In this document: positions 1 to 13,088 of the stretch, in pieces
How positions within the stretch are numbered: the stretch's first letter is position 1
How the letters are laid out: each line of letters opens with the position of its first letter
Source: Ptiloglossa arizonensis
Lineage: Eukaryota > Arthropoda > Insecta > Hymenoptera > Colletidae
Assembly (NCBI RefSeq): GCF_051014685.1
Contig: NC_135061.1
Coordinates: 7,054,029-7,118,028, forward strand
Direction: 5' to 3'
DNA length: 64,000 nucleotides
Translations under genes and position numbers: made by a program
Notes under the pieces: generated by a model
The model's input: only the letters and a program-made list of their open reading frames with translations
Database searches by the model: none
Told to the model about the DNA's origin: nothing

Positions 1-831
1 GTTAATACGGTGTCCACCATTTTGTGGAATTTTGGTCGACATTCGTGTTCGCTGAGTATTTGACGTTCGATCGAATTTTGTGCTCAGGAGGAACAAAATG
101 TATTAATCGTGTGCTCAATAGTACCAAAGAACTTGATGTATTTCTAAGTTTCTTTATTGTTTTTTTATTTTTTCTTTGCGAATGTTAACTAGGGCGCTAC
201 GCGATATAAAATTCGAAACGTCGAAGCATTCTTCGTTGGAAGACTGAAACAGCCCTCGATGATACTTTTTCGACTCTCTTCTCGCAATGCCCAAAACAAT
301 TAGCGAATATCATTTCCGGCAATTGGAGAGGCTAAAACGGAGGGTGAACGAATTACGTACATATATAATTATTTACAAAAATCGAACTCGAGGTTCAGTT
401 ACAAAATTGCACTATCCCTTTACCTTGCCTCTTTGGCACGATAATCGGCATATTTCGTTCGTTTATCTTGCATACGTACCTTTACGTACAGAATGTGCAA
501 GAAGGACGTTAAATGAATGCAAATGAAATAAGAAACGTTTTCGTCTATCGTTAAATACGATAAAAACATTACGTAGAAATAAATAAAACGAAAAATACGT
601 TTAGCCAGATTCTAAGTTACACAGAATCGCAGACGCCCTTCTGAGCAATTAAGTAATTCGCGTGAATGGTCCAGCAATTATTTCGAGCAGTGCATTTTAA
701 CGCCAGCCCCGAGAGTTTATAACAGAACATAAATAAAAATGATGCGGTTCGCGCGATTAATCGACAACAAGCCCGGGACAGGGTCGTAAATATAGAGCGC
801 TGGCGGCGGATCATTCGTAGCCGGATAATTG

Positions 832-853
832 TTTTTTTTTTTTTTTTTTTTTT
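832..853. repeat. T22 homopolymer
   Basis: Twenty-two consecutive T residues on the + strand. No target-site duplication or retroposon body is visible beside it. Confidence 0.95.
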
Positions 854-1994
854 GTTCTGTTTTTCGCTCTAGTCCCGACCGAAATTAAAGTTTCATCTTG
901 CTAAAGCGCGAAGCCGCTGGCAGAATTAGAGATGAATAGCGAGTGACAGGGCAACTCGTTTACCAACGATAACACATTGCGGCGACGAGTTGGTTCGTTG
1001 GCGCCTGTATCACGGTTTACGTTTTGGTGGTCTTTACGGGCTCCATATCGCTCGGTTGTTTGTCTTCTCGTATCTCTGCCTCGTAGCTCGCCGGAAAATT
1101 GTCGGTCGCGAAGGAAGAGCTTAAACTCGATCGATCTTCGACCGTTTTCACCGTTGCTAACGATTAGTCTAGAAATATCGCTTAACGGCCCTGTTCAATT
1201 TTGAAACAACTAGTCGATTAAAAATATATTTAACGAGTAATGTATCAGTCCCGAGAAGTCCACGCCATCTGTCCGATAAAGATTTCTAATTTTGTTCGCA
1301 ATACGAAGGAGGATCATTACTATCGTTCAAAACTCATAAGATTCATACCACTCATGTTTTATCTGTGTGTAACTGTTTCCAATCGTCATACAGACCACTT
1401 ATCCCTTTTAGTTAATTTAACAATTCGTATTGTTAAAATTTTATCGACTATAGATGTTTCAATTTTATCGTTAGAATGTTAAACGAAAAAAGTATTATAT
1501 ACAACTCGAATCTCGATCAAATATTTTTATTCTCATAGTGAGTAATTTATTCTCATAATCACAGTTTTTCCGTAATTATTATCAATACCAATATCAGCAG
1601 GGGTAATTATTATATTCGGGCGGAGATTTTATTTTACAGCGACGCTTATTTTTATTTTTTTCGATAATCGATTTAAATTTTTTTCGATACTTATTACGGT
1701 CACAAATTTAACACGGAGTAGCTACGAAATTTCATTTTAAATTGGACAAAATATTGCTAATAGAAGAACGAAAAAAATTAAATAATATATACATACAACT
1801 TTGTTTAATTTTACAAGAAGTTTGCATATCACCTTTGTCTTTTCATAAATTGAACTTGATTCCGTTTCATAAAAAAAAAATGTATCACATCTTTGCATCC
1901 ATGTATATTTTCGCAACGGAGAAAATTATATCCGTATGACATCGCGATTAAAAAATATAAGAAAACTGTCGAAAAAGAATCAGGAACTCGTAAC

Positions 1995-2065
1995 AATTTG
2001 ATCGGTACTAGTTTGAAAGTGTTCCCAATAATTCGATCGGTACTAATTCAAAAATGTTCCAAATA
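1995..2065 (+). repeat. 35-bp direct tandem duplication
   Basis: Two adjacent units share TTYGATCGGTACTA followed by a GTTCC[C/A]AATAAT-like end. GATCGG begins at 2000 and at 2035. Confidence 0.75.
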
Positions 2066-3534
2066 ATGATTCCATTTTCAGGATAAAAAATATCGCGATA
2101 AATTTGCCGAAAACGGCAAATGCGATCGTGTACAAGGTGGACAAGTATCGGCTCCGAGTAAAAAATATTTCCCGAGAAAAAAACGAGTCGAGCCTGTTCC
2201 GTTGATAGGTACTCGGCAAGGACGCTCGGCGTCCAGGAAGGTTTCTCTAATTTCCCCCGGATTCCACTTTTATTTCGAGAGAAGCTAGAGAGACGACGGG
2301 ACCGAGCGGTGAACTAGAGCCGCGTTTAAAGAAAATGGAGGTAATCGAGGGCGGCGGGGGCAACGAAGCCTTCGAGCCGGTTCTCACGGCGAGCGACAGT
2401 TGTATCGGAAGGCAACAAACTGCCGGCCAGGTATTTCGTATCGCCGCGCTCGGCCGACCGGTTAACCGGCAATTAGCCGATCTCGCTCGTAAATGTAAAT
2501 TAGCGCCGGCCAGCCGAATCGGCGACCGAAAAAAGAGTAAATTATCGCGGGACGGAGGCAGGTGAGCGGATGCACCGTCGGTGAAACGCAGCCAGGAAGC
2601 GACCGTTCTGTTCTGCGACCTGTCACGTGAACGATCGTCACGGTGCACTCGGCGAAGCTTCGGGAAAAGCGTTTCGTCGATTTAGAATTAAAAGCGCTCC
2701 GCATCGTCCAGCCAACCGGTACCGGAAGCCTCGAGGATTATTTTTCGCGCCAAGTACAAAGTTTCCAAGTGCAATTCGAATTCGAACCGCGTTTCGATCT
2801 ATCGATGAATCCTCCCGCGTATCCTCGCTTACGTGTACCTAACGTATACCTACCGTGTATACGTAATGTACCTCGATGCGTTCATTTTATGCGTTTTAAA
2901 CAACGAGACGTATCTTTAACGCTTATTGCGAGTTTATCATTTCGTTCGCAAGGAAAATCTTTTCGCCGAGTACGAGAACGAACAGATTTTTACGCAATAA
3001 TTTTTAATAATTCTCGCAGTCAGTGCCAAGTTGTTCCGAAGTGGACGACCAAATCTTGAAACCGCGTTCGAATTAACGTTCGATTTGTTGGGCGTAAATG
3101 AAAAGGCAATTCGCTGTCTTCGAGCGAGCTATCGGTCGACGATTCTATCAGTTTCCCGTCGTTCTTCTCTCTTAATCTCGAGCCTCTGCACATAGGCGAA
3201 TCGCAGAGCTGACGGTACAGATTCCGAGGCGCTGATAGGCTTCCGGACTTCCGCTGCTGACCCGTCTTCCGCGTCTGTGTTTCTGCGGACCCTCCTCCAA
3301 GAGAAAAATCGTTAGCCTGCCTTTAGCGCCAGACGCATTTCCAACCCTCCTTTACTTTGTAACAAATCGGCAATTATACTGTCAAAGATATAAAACGGAA
3401 GCTCCTAGTCAAATTGTTCCCTGGATCGGTTCATTTATGAATCACGAGAAGGGGATTCGAGTCCCTTGAACTTCAACAATCCCGTCTCCTGAGCTCTCGA
3501 TCTTCGAAATCCTCGTTCGAAACAGATTTATATC

Positions 3535-3660
3535 AATTTTTCCAACATCTCAGAATTCTAAAGAACCTTTTCACCGTCTCTGGAATAAATTATAAATTGA
3601 AATAGATCTCTTCAAAATTTTCCAACGCTTCGAGATCCCAAAGAACCTTCGAATCGCTCG
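3535..3660 (+). repeat. Diverged direct duplication, 77-bp period
   Basis: The pattern TTTTCCAAC...TCGAGATTC...AAAGAACCTT occurs at 3537-3575 and 3614-3652 with about three quarters of the bases matching. Confidence 0.5.
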
Positions 3661-5027
3661 ACGAAAGTCGTTACTTTCGTAGTAACGATAACTTATACAG
3701 TGGTCAACCAAACTCCGTCGTTATCGCGTGAATCCAAGCGAATCCACCCTATACTCTGAAATCTCTGGTAGCCCTGTTCTTCGTGTTCCTGGTTACCCGT
3801 CGACCTTATGTCGCTCTCTCGTGGCCGTTTAATATTTCCCGAGGATGGGAGCAATGTGTGGCAGCTGCGTAGTGAGATGCCGTTCTTAATTAGCGCACGT
3901 CTTAAACGTCTGTCCCGCGAGGAGGGGGTTGAAGTTTCCAGGGTCAGGACGCGGGGTCACAAGGAATTTGAACAGGTGGGCTGCCGAAGTCGGGGATTAA
4001 TTACGGTGTGATTCTCTCCCTTCCTCCGTGTACTGTCAGTTACCGAAAGAATTCTTCGTGGTAAAATTTCATCGACCGCGCGATTGTACCGGTGACCGAG
4101 AATATTTTCGAGCAATCACTGCAGACAGCGACCGATGAACCGCAATCGAAATTTATCCAAAACGATATCCTTTGGGGCTTGTGGTTACGAGCTTTGTCTT
4201 TCGGACAAGACGTTCCAACATTTAGTTACTTGGTTAGTTATTTAATTTATTTATTATCGAGGGTAAACTTTTTAGAATACAAAGAAGAATACTGATTAAT
4301 CGTAAGAATGTATACCACGAAACAATTGAACCTTACTCTCTTTCTGTTTTATTCAAGTACCTAGTGAACAAGTCAGAAATGCAAGATCGGCCCAATTCAC
4401 CCACCAGTCTCTCAGGTTGTCACGATTCCTAGACAACGCTATACTTTACTATAAAAGTTGAAATCTATATTGCATCGTAACACATTGCGACGATGTCTTG
4501 GCGAGAGTCTGTGACAACCCGAGAGACAATACAGTATCTTGCGCGTAACAAACAAAAATTCAAACACATCCCGATACAATACCGTATCGTGCACGAAATT
4601 TATCAACCCAGTAACGATACACCAGAATTTGTCAACTTTTGTTAAAATACAACACCGCGTTTTTAAAATTCCTGACCGATAACCACATTGTTTTGTTTTC
4701 TCGCGATGCGAAACGTGGTGGTTTCCAATATTTACAAACACACTCGTAGGGTGTAAGTGTCCTGCACTTTAATTTATTATTTTCTACTAAAAAAATTAAC
4801 AATTCTAATGTAAAATTTTTAATTTCTAAAGGTACCTCGCGTTAAATCGAAATGTTTTCGTAGTAAAAAATAAAAGACAATTTTGACGTCTTGTGAAACA
4901 CCTACGGTCCGGACCCAACCGGTAGGAGACGACGCGCACTAAATGGGCCAGAACCCAGCGGGAGAACAGTTACAATGCGATACGAAATCCGAAACACTAC
5001 TCTATTTTTAATATACATCTTCGTTCC

Positions 5028-5114
5028 ACGAATCAGACTCGTGTTCGCGTTTGGTTCACGTTTGATTCTACAAGTCTGACTGGTGATATTCGTGTTGCGA
5101 CGAGTCAGACTCGT
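5028..5114. repeat. Repeated quasi-palindrome ACGARTCAGACTCGT
   Basis: ACGAATCAGACTCGT at 5028-5042 and the perfect odd palindrome ACGAGTCAGACTCGT at 5100-5114 lie 72 bp apart, with an AGTCTGACT core between them. This could be a small regulatory module. Function is unknown. Confidence 0.5.
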
Positions 5115-5129
5115 CAGAATACGCCAATG

Positions 5130-6650
5130 GGTAGAAAATTGATCCGTTGGCGATATCTTGGGCCCGATTTCGCGAGCCTTACTATCGTCGATTTCTGTAG
5201 ATCGCCGAGTCTCTCGGCCACTTCCGTTTCGAAAATCGTATACTCGAGGTTTTTCGTCGAGCCGCGACAGGGGAGCAGGCTGAAGCAGGGTGGAGCAGGG
5301 TGGAGCGAAACGGGGACGAATCCGCGTCCGCAGACGGGAGATCAGAAAGCAATTAGAGCGTCCAACGCGATCATGGCAGCGAGGAGTGCTTCGGCCGCGT
5401 CAACACTACCGGACGGCGCAAATTGCGGCCCCGGCCCGGCGAAAAAATATGATACCCATCAAGCCACCGCGACGTTTTTATCGCCGGTGAAAAAATGTGC
5501 TGGCCGCGCGCGTTTCGCGTTCACGTTCGCGTTCGCGTAGGCGTTCGCGTTCGCGCTCGCTCGCTCGCTCGCTCGTTCGTTCGTTCGTCGAGCGAAAATT
5601 TCCGAGGCTTCGTTTTTTGTCACACGGCCGCGACTTCGCCGCTGCTAACGGTGACCGAAAAAAGGCAACGAGCAAGCAAAAAAAGAGAGAGAGACAGCAG
5701 CGAGGTGGAAACAAAAAATCGAACCAACAAAAAAGAGAAAAAAAGGAAATCAGCGAGCGAGCGAGAGACAGGTCCAGATAAAAAGAGACCGAGCGTGGAA
5801 GAGAGCGAAAGAGAGAACTCGCTTGACGTCACACACTGGTAACGGCGCTTTATCGAACTCTCATTACCACCGGGAAGGGAGGAGGTGGTGTACGGGGATG
5901 CGGAGGGAGGACGGGGACTGGAACGGGGACGGGGGGACGGTGAGGAGGGAGGGAGGGAGGTAGGGGGGGTGCAGGTTTGGCGGAGAGTGTGTTTTTCGGC
6001 CTCGTGTGGTCGGCCGCCACTCCCTCGTTGCACACCAGCGTTCCACCCCTTTCCTCTCGCGTCCTTCCGCCCTTCGCTGGCCAGCTCCCTCCCCCCTTTG
6101 GTCCCCGCCACCGACTGCCTAACCCTTTTCACCCCCGCGCGACCCTCGTCGCGTAAACTACCCCGCGCTCTCTTCCATGCCGCCCCACACGACCGCTGGA
6201 CGCAATAATAAACAACCGCCGGTCGCTATGGCGACGCGTCCATCGCGCGCGAACAAAACACTGCTCCCCCTCTCTGGCGCGTTCACCGCTGCTCCCCTCC
6301 CCCCCCACAACACCCCCCCGCCCCACCAGCTGCCACCCTCGAGCGGCTCACCTCACTCATTCGCCCCCTTCTCTCTTTCCAACCTTCCCCGTGCCTCTTT
6401 CCACCTGGTTGTCTTTCCTCGTTCACCGTTCCGGCTCTGTTATTCTTCTTCTCCCTTTACCTGTGTACACCACCCCTCTTCGCAACTATTCACCCTCCCT
6501 CTCTCCCACCCCCAACCCCGGTCCTCTCTCTCCCGGAGAGTTCTCCGTCTCTCTTTCCGCGCGGTTGCTGGTCGACGGGTTTGTCGCTTGCGCTGTTACA
6601 TGCGTGCATGAGCCGAACGACAAACCGGTCCTGGAATTACATTAAAACAG
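5130..6650. promoter_or_regulatory. GC-rich island with purine-to-pyrimidine strand switch
   Basis: The island begins with CG-rich tandem units (5511-5590). It turns purine-rich on the + strand (about 5640-5975, many GGGAGG and GGGG runs), then switches to pyrimidine-rich (about 6030-6560, CCCTCCC and CCCCCC runs). Long overlapping open frames here come from base composition and show no protein family. The sequence resembles an unmethylated regulatory island or a non-coding promoter. No gene is attached to it in the window. Confidence 0.45.
5511..5590. repeat. (GTTCGC)n/(CTCG)n/(TTCG)n compound microsatellite
   Basis: GTTCGC hexamers pass into CTCG and then TTCG tetramers without a break. 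The run is CpG-dense. Confidence 0.9.
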
Positions 6651-9600
6651 TACCATTCGGGTGGTTAAGGTTTTGCGGGATGTTTGCCGTCCCCTTTGCC
6701 AGGCTCACGGATTTTTGGGGGGTGATTATGGCCCAGTGGCAATCGCGCGACGATACCCCGATCGAGCGACACTCGACAATTTTTTAGGCGTTTCTTTCGC
6801 GATGGGAATACGATTTACAATCCGCTCGCGGAAGTAGTAGCTGACTCGCGGAACTTGGATCTCGCGATGGCTCGTTCTACGGTGGGTTCGCGGTTTCTTC
6901 GGGGTTCTTTAGCGTGGTAGTTGTCAACGATTATCCGAATCGACGATACTTTCAATAGTATTGAAATATTTTCAATATTTCGACTGTTAGAAAATACTAC
7001 GATAAATTCGCTACGTGTCAACGATGATTGTACACAAAATTATTTTCGTACGATTAAAGTATTTCAGATTATTTCCAAGGGCGTATTTATGAGCCAATCA
7101 CTGGTTCAAAGTTTCTCACGGTGTTTACGATTCCCTTGGCGGAGTACTCGTGAATAAAAAAAAATAATTAAAAATATTTGACACATTTAAGGAGAAGCCT
7201 TCCTAGCCTAAGAGCTAATTATCGTTTTCTCGACGATTTATGGAATTATTTTAGGGTGTGTATCCTTCGTGGTACTTATCGATGATCCGAAACAACGAGA
7301 AGCTCTTTTGGAAGAGTCTTTACGGGTGTCACTCGGCCAAGATTATTTGTCGTCCCCTCGACGGATCAGGGATATTTTTAGAGATGTTCGACAATTCCCG
7401 CGGTGTCGATCGTTCTTCCAGTACGCTCTAAATATTTATCGGAATACTTTTGGGGGTGAGATTGACCAGAATCGATATACGAATTCAGCTCCACGGTACG
7501 TCACCGAGTATTGTCTCCAGGGCGATGTTTGCAAACGAGCAAATTTCGTTCCGGCCTCATTTCGCGCAATAATTGCAGTCGGAGCTTCGCACCTCGCCTG
7601 GGGACGCGTGTTAGAAAAATTAATTAGCATTTCATTTTAATAGCGGCAACCGTGTCGCTTCGTTTCTCGCGAATTTCCGCTTCGACGAAATTTGATTGAA
7701 AATTCCTGGCTAGGCCAGCGTGGAAAAATTGTCGACCCGGGGCTGACAAATAAATTACAATTAAATCCCGTAACGAAAGACAGCGTTGCCGTAAAGTTAA
7801 GTCCGTTCGATGTGGAAGAAATTTCGTTCAAATATTAACATTTCGTTCGTAATCGAATGAAATACCGTCGAACGGTCAACGATTAAAAATTCGTAACGGG
7901 AACTGCACCGTCGATGCATAATTGTTAACGTATTCTTCGTTTATTCGCGATGACAGTGCCGCGCTGCCGTAATGGCGCGTATCGAAAAAGGGGTTGCGCA
8001 CCCCCGGTGACGAAGGATGATAAAAGTACCTCGGTGTCGCCATCTCTGAGCCGTACTTGGAACAGGATCGTTTTCGACGAGTCCGGCTCAAAAGAGCGCT
8101 GAAATATAAATAGTTTTATTTCAGCCACCTGTGCTGAAAAATTCGAATCTGCTGAAAAAACATTTTCGACTGCGTTTTAAAACACGCTCTTCTAACTTTC
8201 TCCACGTGACATTGGTCATTTTTTGTATCGAACATCTTCAAATCTGTATCGTACACAATCTGTTTGCGAAATGTTTCTCGATCGTTACAAATTACAGATT
8301 GGTTCCCTTCTGACCTTAATTCTTCTAAAACGTCCCCCTCTTTTTTTCAATTAGACATCCTGTAACGTGTGCAATAGAAATCTACGCGAAATCTATCTCG
8401 AGTAACAGAAATTCACAAGCGCGAAAGATCTTCGAACTCGTGTAAGAGAAGATTGCAAATGCAAGACTCGAAATACGATTCAAAATGTATTAATGAAAAA
8501 TTGTCTACGACAATACGGAACTTTGGATCGCTATGGAAGCCCAATTTCTTGAATTTTCGTCTTTCCATCGCATCGCGTGCTCGATGGTCGTCGATTCGTC
8601 GACGGAGGCGTGTAAAAACGCAAGCCGTCTTTAACGATTCACCGTTTTCTTTGAAGCAGCCGTCATTCTCGGTGTCTGGGCGACGCGAGAACTCTCCGTG
8701 CCTACTTTTAGTCGTCTCTGGTATCCGTCTTCCTCCGACACGTGGTCGGCTGAGTCGCGTTCGTTTCTCTCGCGCCACCCGGCGTCTGGAACCAACCTCC
8801 GCCCTCCGCCCTCCGAAACCGCAACACCCCCTTACCCTCGCGTTCTGCACCCTCTCGCCCGCCACATCGCTACTAACCGTTCAGGAAATGTTTATTCTGG
8901 CCTTTTACGGGCTGCTCCGGAGGATTTTTGGATTTCGTTGCCCTCCACTGTCCGAAAGTCAACGACCCTTTCGAGCTTCGCGCCTGGAGACTTTGAACAG
9001 GACCGTGCTCTTTCATTTTTTTCGCTGTCTCAGAGCCTGGATTTTAAGCACGGTTTTCAGTCCGCTTTCGTCGACTGATCATTTTTCTTTCAACCGTCGT
9101 GGATAAACCGTAAGGGTATCTCGATATCTTCAGAAATTCATAGTTTAATTTGAAATTAAGATTGTGTCGACGATAGAGGAGCAAACGTAAGCGTGACGTA
9201 ATATTCCATTTCTTTTCAAATTTGAGATCACGTGTAATTTTATTTTAGACGGTATTAAAAATGCTTTATCCACTGTCGGTAGAAACTACGCTTAAATTTT
9301 TCTGCGATTAAGCAGTAGGGAATTATAGATACGTGTTTTCAACAACGCTCAATTTTGCCCCATCGTGATATTTCGAGTCTTTTTTGAATTTCTATCATAG
9401 AAAGCCTGGAATTTGATCTTTTAGAACCATTGTCCCAAAAAATAAAAATTTACGAAAAGGAAAATTCTACGCCACTGAAAAGATTCTGTATCCTTCGAGG
9501 TAAGTCGAATTTTGCGAATTTCGCGAATAGAATTTTTTGTCAACACGAAATCAGGGTGACGGAGAACCAATCGCAGAGTAAAGAATGGTCTGGTGTTTTC

Positions 9601-9840
9601 ACGAGCGCAGGTTCTTCGGTGATCTTAGCTCGAGTCGGAGAGAGAAGAACGAGGATGCGCCAGTGGGCTGGCCAGGCCACAGCGCCGCCCCTCGACTCTC
9701 GACTTACTTTTGCCATCTTGCCTCCGATTCTGCGGTTAGCCCCACTTCGACCAGAAACCGGGGAAGCCGCTTGTACTCCTCGGTCGCAAACTGGCCTCGT
9801 GGATCGACCGTTCGGGATCGTGTCTCCCCCAGAAGCCATT
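6650..9840. other. Non-coding spacer
   Basis: Moderately AT-rich DNA with a GC-richer patch at 8.6-8.9 kb. The longest open frame (217 codons, 8453-9106) begins on a weak context, overlaps a long frame on the other strand and shows no recognisable domain, so it is not called. Confidence 0.5.
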
Positions 9841-10073
9841 TCTTCGAATGATCCACTTCGGACCCCCAAATAGACACAATTTTCATTCTTTAACATTTCC
9901 TATAATAAGTATTTACTCGTAATCTTTATTTAATTAACCGTTACTCGAGTTACCTTTCATTCGTTTCACGCGAGATATACTCTTCGACGAATGATCCACT
10001 TCGTGCTCCAAAATAGACAGAACTTTTCTTCCAACAAATTTTTCTTCCAACTATTTACTCGTAACGTTTATTC
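9841..10073 (+). repeat. Direct duplication, about 141-bp period
   Basis: TTCGAATGATCCACTTCG...CCCAAATAGACA...TATTTACTCGTAA at 9842-9933 recurs at 9982-10073 as TTCGACGAATGATCCACTTCG...CCAAAATAGACA...TATTTACTCGTAA. The copies align over most of their length. Confidence 0.75.
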
Positions 10074-10074
10074 A

Positions 10075-12300
10075 GATTGTAATTTTTATCAAAAAATGTT
10101 TATCTTTTATCCTTTTATCCTTTATTCGACATTTTTGTCTAAATAAAAATTTTACTCGCCTCTGATCAGGTTTAGGAAAATGTTCAATTCTGCATTGTGC
10201 CAAGTTCTAGTCAAATGTACGTATACAATTATCTACGTATTCTTTTAGATTAAAATACAATAAATTTCAACAAGACGGTTACTATTTTTCATAAATAATT
10301 CAATAAAGGAGAACATAATTCATAGACTGTTGCGAGAATTAGTAATAATTATATATTTATTCCGAAAGTGAAACAAACTTTTGAGGACTAATTATTTTAA
10401 CCATTTGAACGTATTGAAATTACGATCAAACGAGTGTTTGAAAATAAACCGATTGAGTTCTATAAATCGATAAATTAATTGTGAGATGCATAACAAACTG
10501 CACAACATGCCCACTCAACGGATACTTAATATTTTCTGTGCGTGTATAGATATTTTCATGGAATTCAGTTTATTTAAACTGAAATATGCAAACTTATGAA
10601 AGGACCACATCTACCGAATCATCATTTAGATTATTATCGCTCGTCTTCTTGTTAGACATTCTCAAATAAAGTGGTCAAAGTGTGTATTGTTTCGTGAATA
10701 TATGTGAACGTTAGAATTTATACATTTAAGGTTATTATACAAATCCACGTAAATATTTGAACATTCTATTAAGCAAAAATGCATTGTACCTTCTATTAAA
10801 ATTACCAAAAGTACAGACACAAGTAGATAATCTTTTTTTTTTTTATCAGTTCCCATAACAAAATAAGTATCGTTTAAAGAGATTAACTTCTATATTCTCC
10901 CATTGAAAAATTTCCTACACTTTTTTCTATGGATCGATCGGGGAAAAATTTCTTTATCGACAATATTGTCTCTTTGTCATTTGTAATAATCAACATTCTA
11001 CTATAGAGTCTTATTTGTTGCGTTGCAACTGAAAGAACTAGACACCGATTAGGCAATCGGTGTTAACGAGACACGGTTAAGTGGAGAAAGTGAAACGATA
11101 ATTCTTAAAATTTATTTCTATTGGAAATTTATGTAGGAGAATTTACGAATTATTGTATCATTAACAAGACTATCGTGTCGAACGTTTCGAGTGTGAGCAG
11201 TAACGGATAATCGTGACGGTTGGAAGGGGTTGCAAACCGAAAGAGACATTCTTAACATATTTCGGCCGGTGAACGGGATCGATCATTCGGCTCATGCGTT
11301 ATTTATTTATCTCGTATGGAATATAATTCGGATAATGTATCGGCTGATGAGCTGCTGAAGCAGACAAATGCCGGCCGCATCGAGCTACTGGCATGGAACG
11401 GTATTCTGGTATTTTTTTCTTTTCGTCGATTGCGCAGGAATTAACGCGGTTTCGCTCTGTGTGTCTCCGTGAAGCGCGGTATTCGGTGAACGGTCGATCG
11501 ACACCGATTTCTGATTACCGTTTCTTTGGGAAAAAGGCTCCGCGATTATAATAATAATAGTAATACCTCTGACTGAGAAATAAAAATGATTCTTCGAAGA
11601 ATTTAACTATTTCCAGGTTCATGGAAATCATCGCTCTCATTAATCGGTCGCGAATCTTAAGTTTGTTACGTTAAACGTAAAAAGTAACATTACACAAATG
11701 CAAAATCTTGTATCCAATAATAATAATAATGCGTTAACATTACACGCGTAACAAACGAGAAACAAGAAAAGGTAACTGTAAAGGGTAAGATTCGACGATT
11801 AATGTTAAATTTAGCCCTGTAAAATTGAAATTATAGTTATATTTTCAATTAATGGGTAAAAATTATTAATACTGTACATAGAGGTTTTCGAATCTACACC
11901 ACTTTTAACAAAAGCTGTGAATTTTGAATATTTGAATATGTGAATATTTGAATATTTTAATTTTTGGATATTTGAATATTCAAAATTTTGAATTTTTGAA
12001 TTCAAAATGCTGTTTCTATAGTGTGCCTCAAAAAGGTACATAATAGCAGTAGAGAACTCCACGAAATCTCCCACCTTCGAGTTTTCGTTTCCTCTCGTCC
12101 GAAATATCTTCTCGAAAAATAAAGTGCAATTCGATAAAATTCATATCCTCGTAAAATGATCGGCGGAAAGATTCAAAATAAAAAAAAATTCTCCATCCTC
12201 GAGATCTGTCCCCTCCATTTGATTGAATGTCCACCCTTCGATTCCATTTCATTTTTCTAAGAAAGAAACACGGAAAAACGAAAGGAATCGTGCCTTGGTA
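10075..12300. other. AT-rich spacer with a candidate conserved block
   Basis: AT-rich DNA without coding potential. A compositionally distinct block at 11255-11405 contains CGTTATTTATTTATC and CCGGCCGCATCGAG motifs and looks like a regulatory element. A TTTGAATA-based simple repeat fills 11915-12008. Confidence 0.45.
11915..12008. repeat. (TTTGAATA)n degenerate simple repeat
   Basis: GAATATTTGAATATGTGAATATTTG and related units run through this stretch and end in TTGAATTCAAAA. It is an 8- to 9-bp-period low-complexity tract. Confidence 0.85.
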
Positions 12301-12976
12301 TTGAAATTTCGAAGAAAGGTCACGTTCGGCGCGCGGTCGTCCCCGAAAACAGTGCCGCGCTTTGAAAACTAAAAAAGCATACCGTAAAGAGTAAAATAGT
12401 TGCGAGTACGGGGTTGGCCGTAGCGGCGCGCGCTCACGGCCATAATAATAATTTTTACAAGCCCGCGCGTAATCAAGGCTGCGTGTTACACATGTTCGTA
12501 CGGCGGGCGCCCCTACTCGCGGGGCGCACGATCCCCGTCTCCGTGGTCGTAGGGGCGGCCGCGGCACGTGGTAGGGGCGGCCGTCCGCGGGAGGGGGGCG
12601 CGCGACACCCACGGAGGGGAGAGAGTTTCAGTTCCAACGGGGCGGTCGCGGTCGTTAGAGCGAAACTACCCTCCGCGGAACAGAGACGAGGATCCCGGTC
12701 GAGTGTGGGCGCGGGACGCGCCGAGAGGGAGGGTCCAGGGGGGCCTTGGGTGGGGAGGGAGGCGGGGGGTGGAGGATGGCGGCGTAGTGTTCACGCGGCA
12801 CGGTTGCTGGTGGTGCTGTGCTGTTGTCGCTGCCTCTGCTCGTGCCCCGGTACCGTTCTTCGTGTATTGTTGTCCAATCGAGCGTACCGACGAGCCGGTT
12901 TCGAAACACGCGCGCGCCCCTGCCGCTATCCACGCATGGTACGGTAACTTTTTCCTTTTTCCGATCGGTCGTTAAA

Positions 12977-13028
12977 CGTCCGCGTCCGTGTCCGCGTCCG
13001 CGTCCGCGTCCACGTTCGCGTTCGCGGC
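12977..13028. repeat. (CCGCGT)n hexamer repeat
   Basis: CGTCCGCGTCCGTGTCCGCG-type units repeat about eight times and pass into TTCGCG. Confidence 0.85.
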
Positions 13029-13054
13029 CGCCCCGCGACACGTGCTGCTGCCGC

Positions 13055-13088
<34 letters not shown>
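13055..13088. repeat. (TGT)n/(ACA)n trinucleotide repeat
   Basis: About eleven TGT units. The minus strand would read CAA codons in one frame. Confidence 0.95.

Larger units (their letters stand above)
1..5100. other. Distal 5' flank, no gene recognised
   Basis: This is mixed AT-rich DNA with a more GC-rich patch at 2.2-2.9 kb. Short reading frames lack any family signature and overlap on both strands. It holds a T22 tract (832-853), a 35-bp tandem duplication (1995-2065) and a 77-bp-period duplication (3535-3660). Confidence 0.6.

Noticed and set aside
3440..3475. GGGGATTCGAGTCCC resembling a tRNA B box
   Set aside because: No matching A box, acceptor stem or anticodon arm at the correct spacing.
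5620..6132. 170-codon minus-strand frame and overlapping + frames
   Set aside because: Purine/pyrimidine tracts produce Pro/Ser and Arg/Glu low-complexity frames in several phases, with no conserved protein.
8453..9106. Open frame of 217 codons on the + strand
   Set aside because: No recognisable domain, Arg/Ser/Pro-rich composition, overlapping long frames on both strands in the same GC-richer patch.
11042..11063. ACACCGATT-AGGC-AATCGGTGT hairpin
   Set aside because: A 9-bp perfect stem with a short loop is expected about once or twice by chance in this length.
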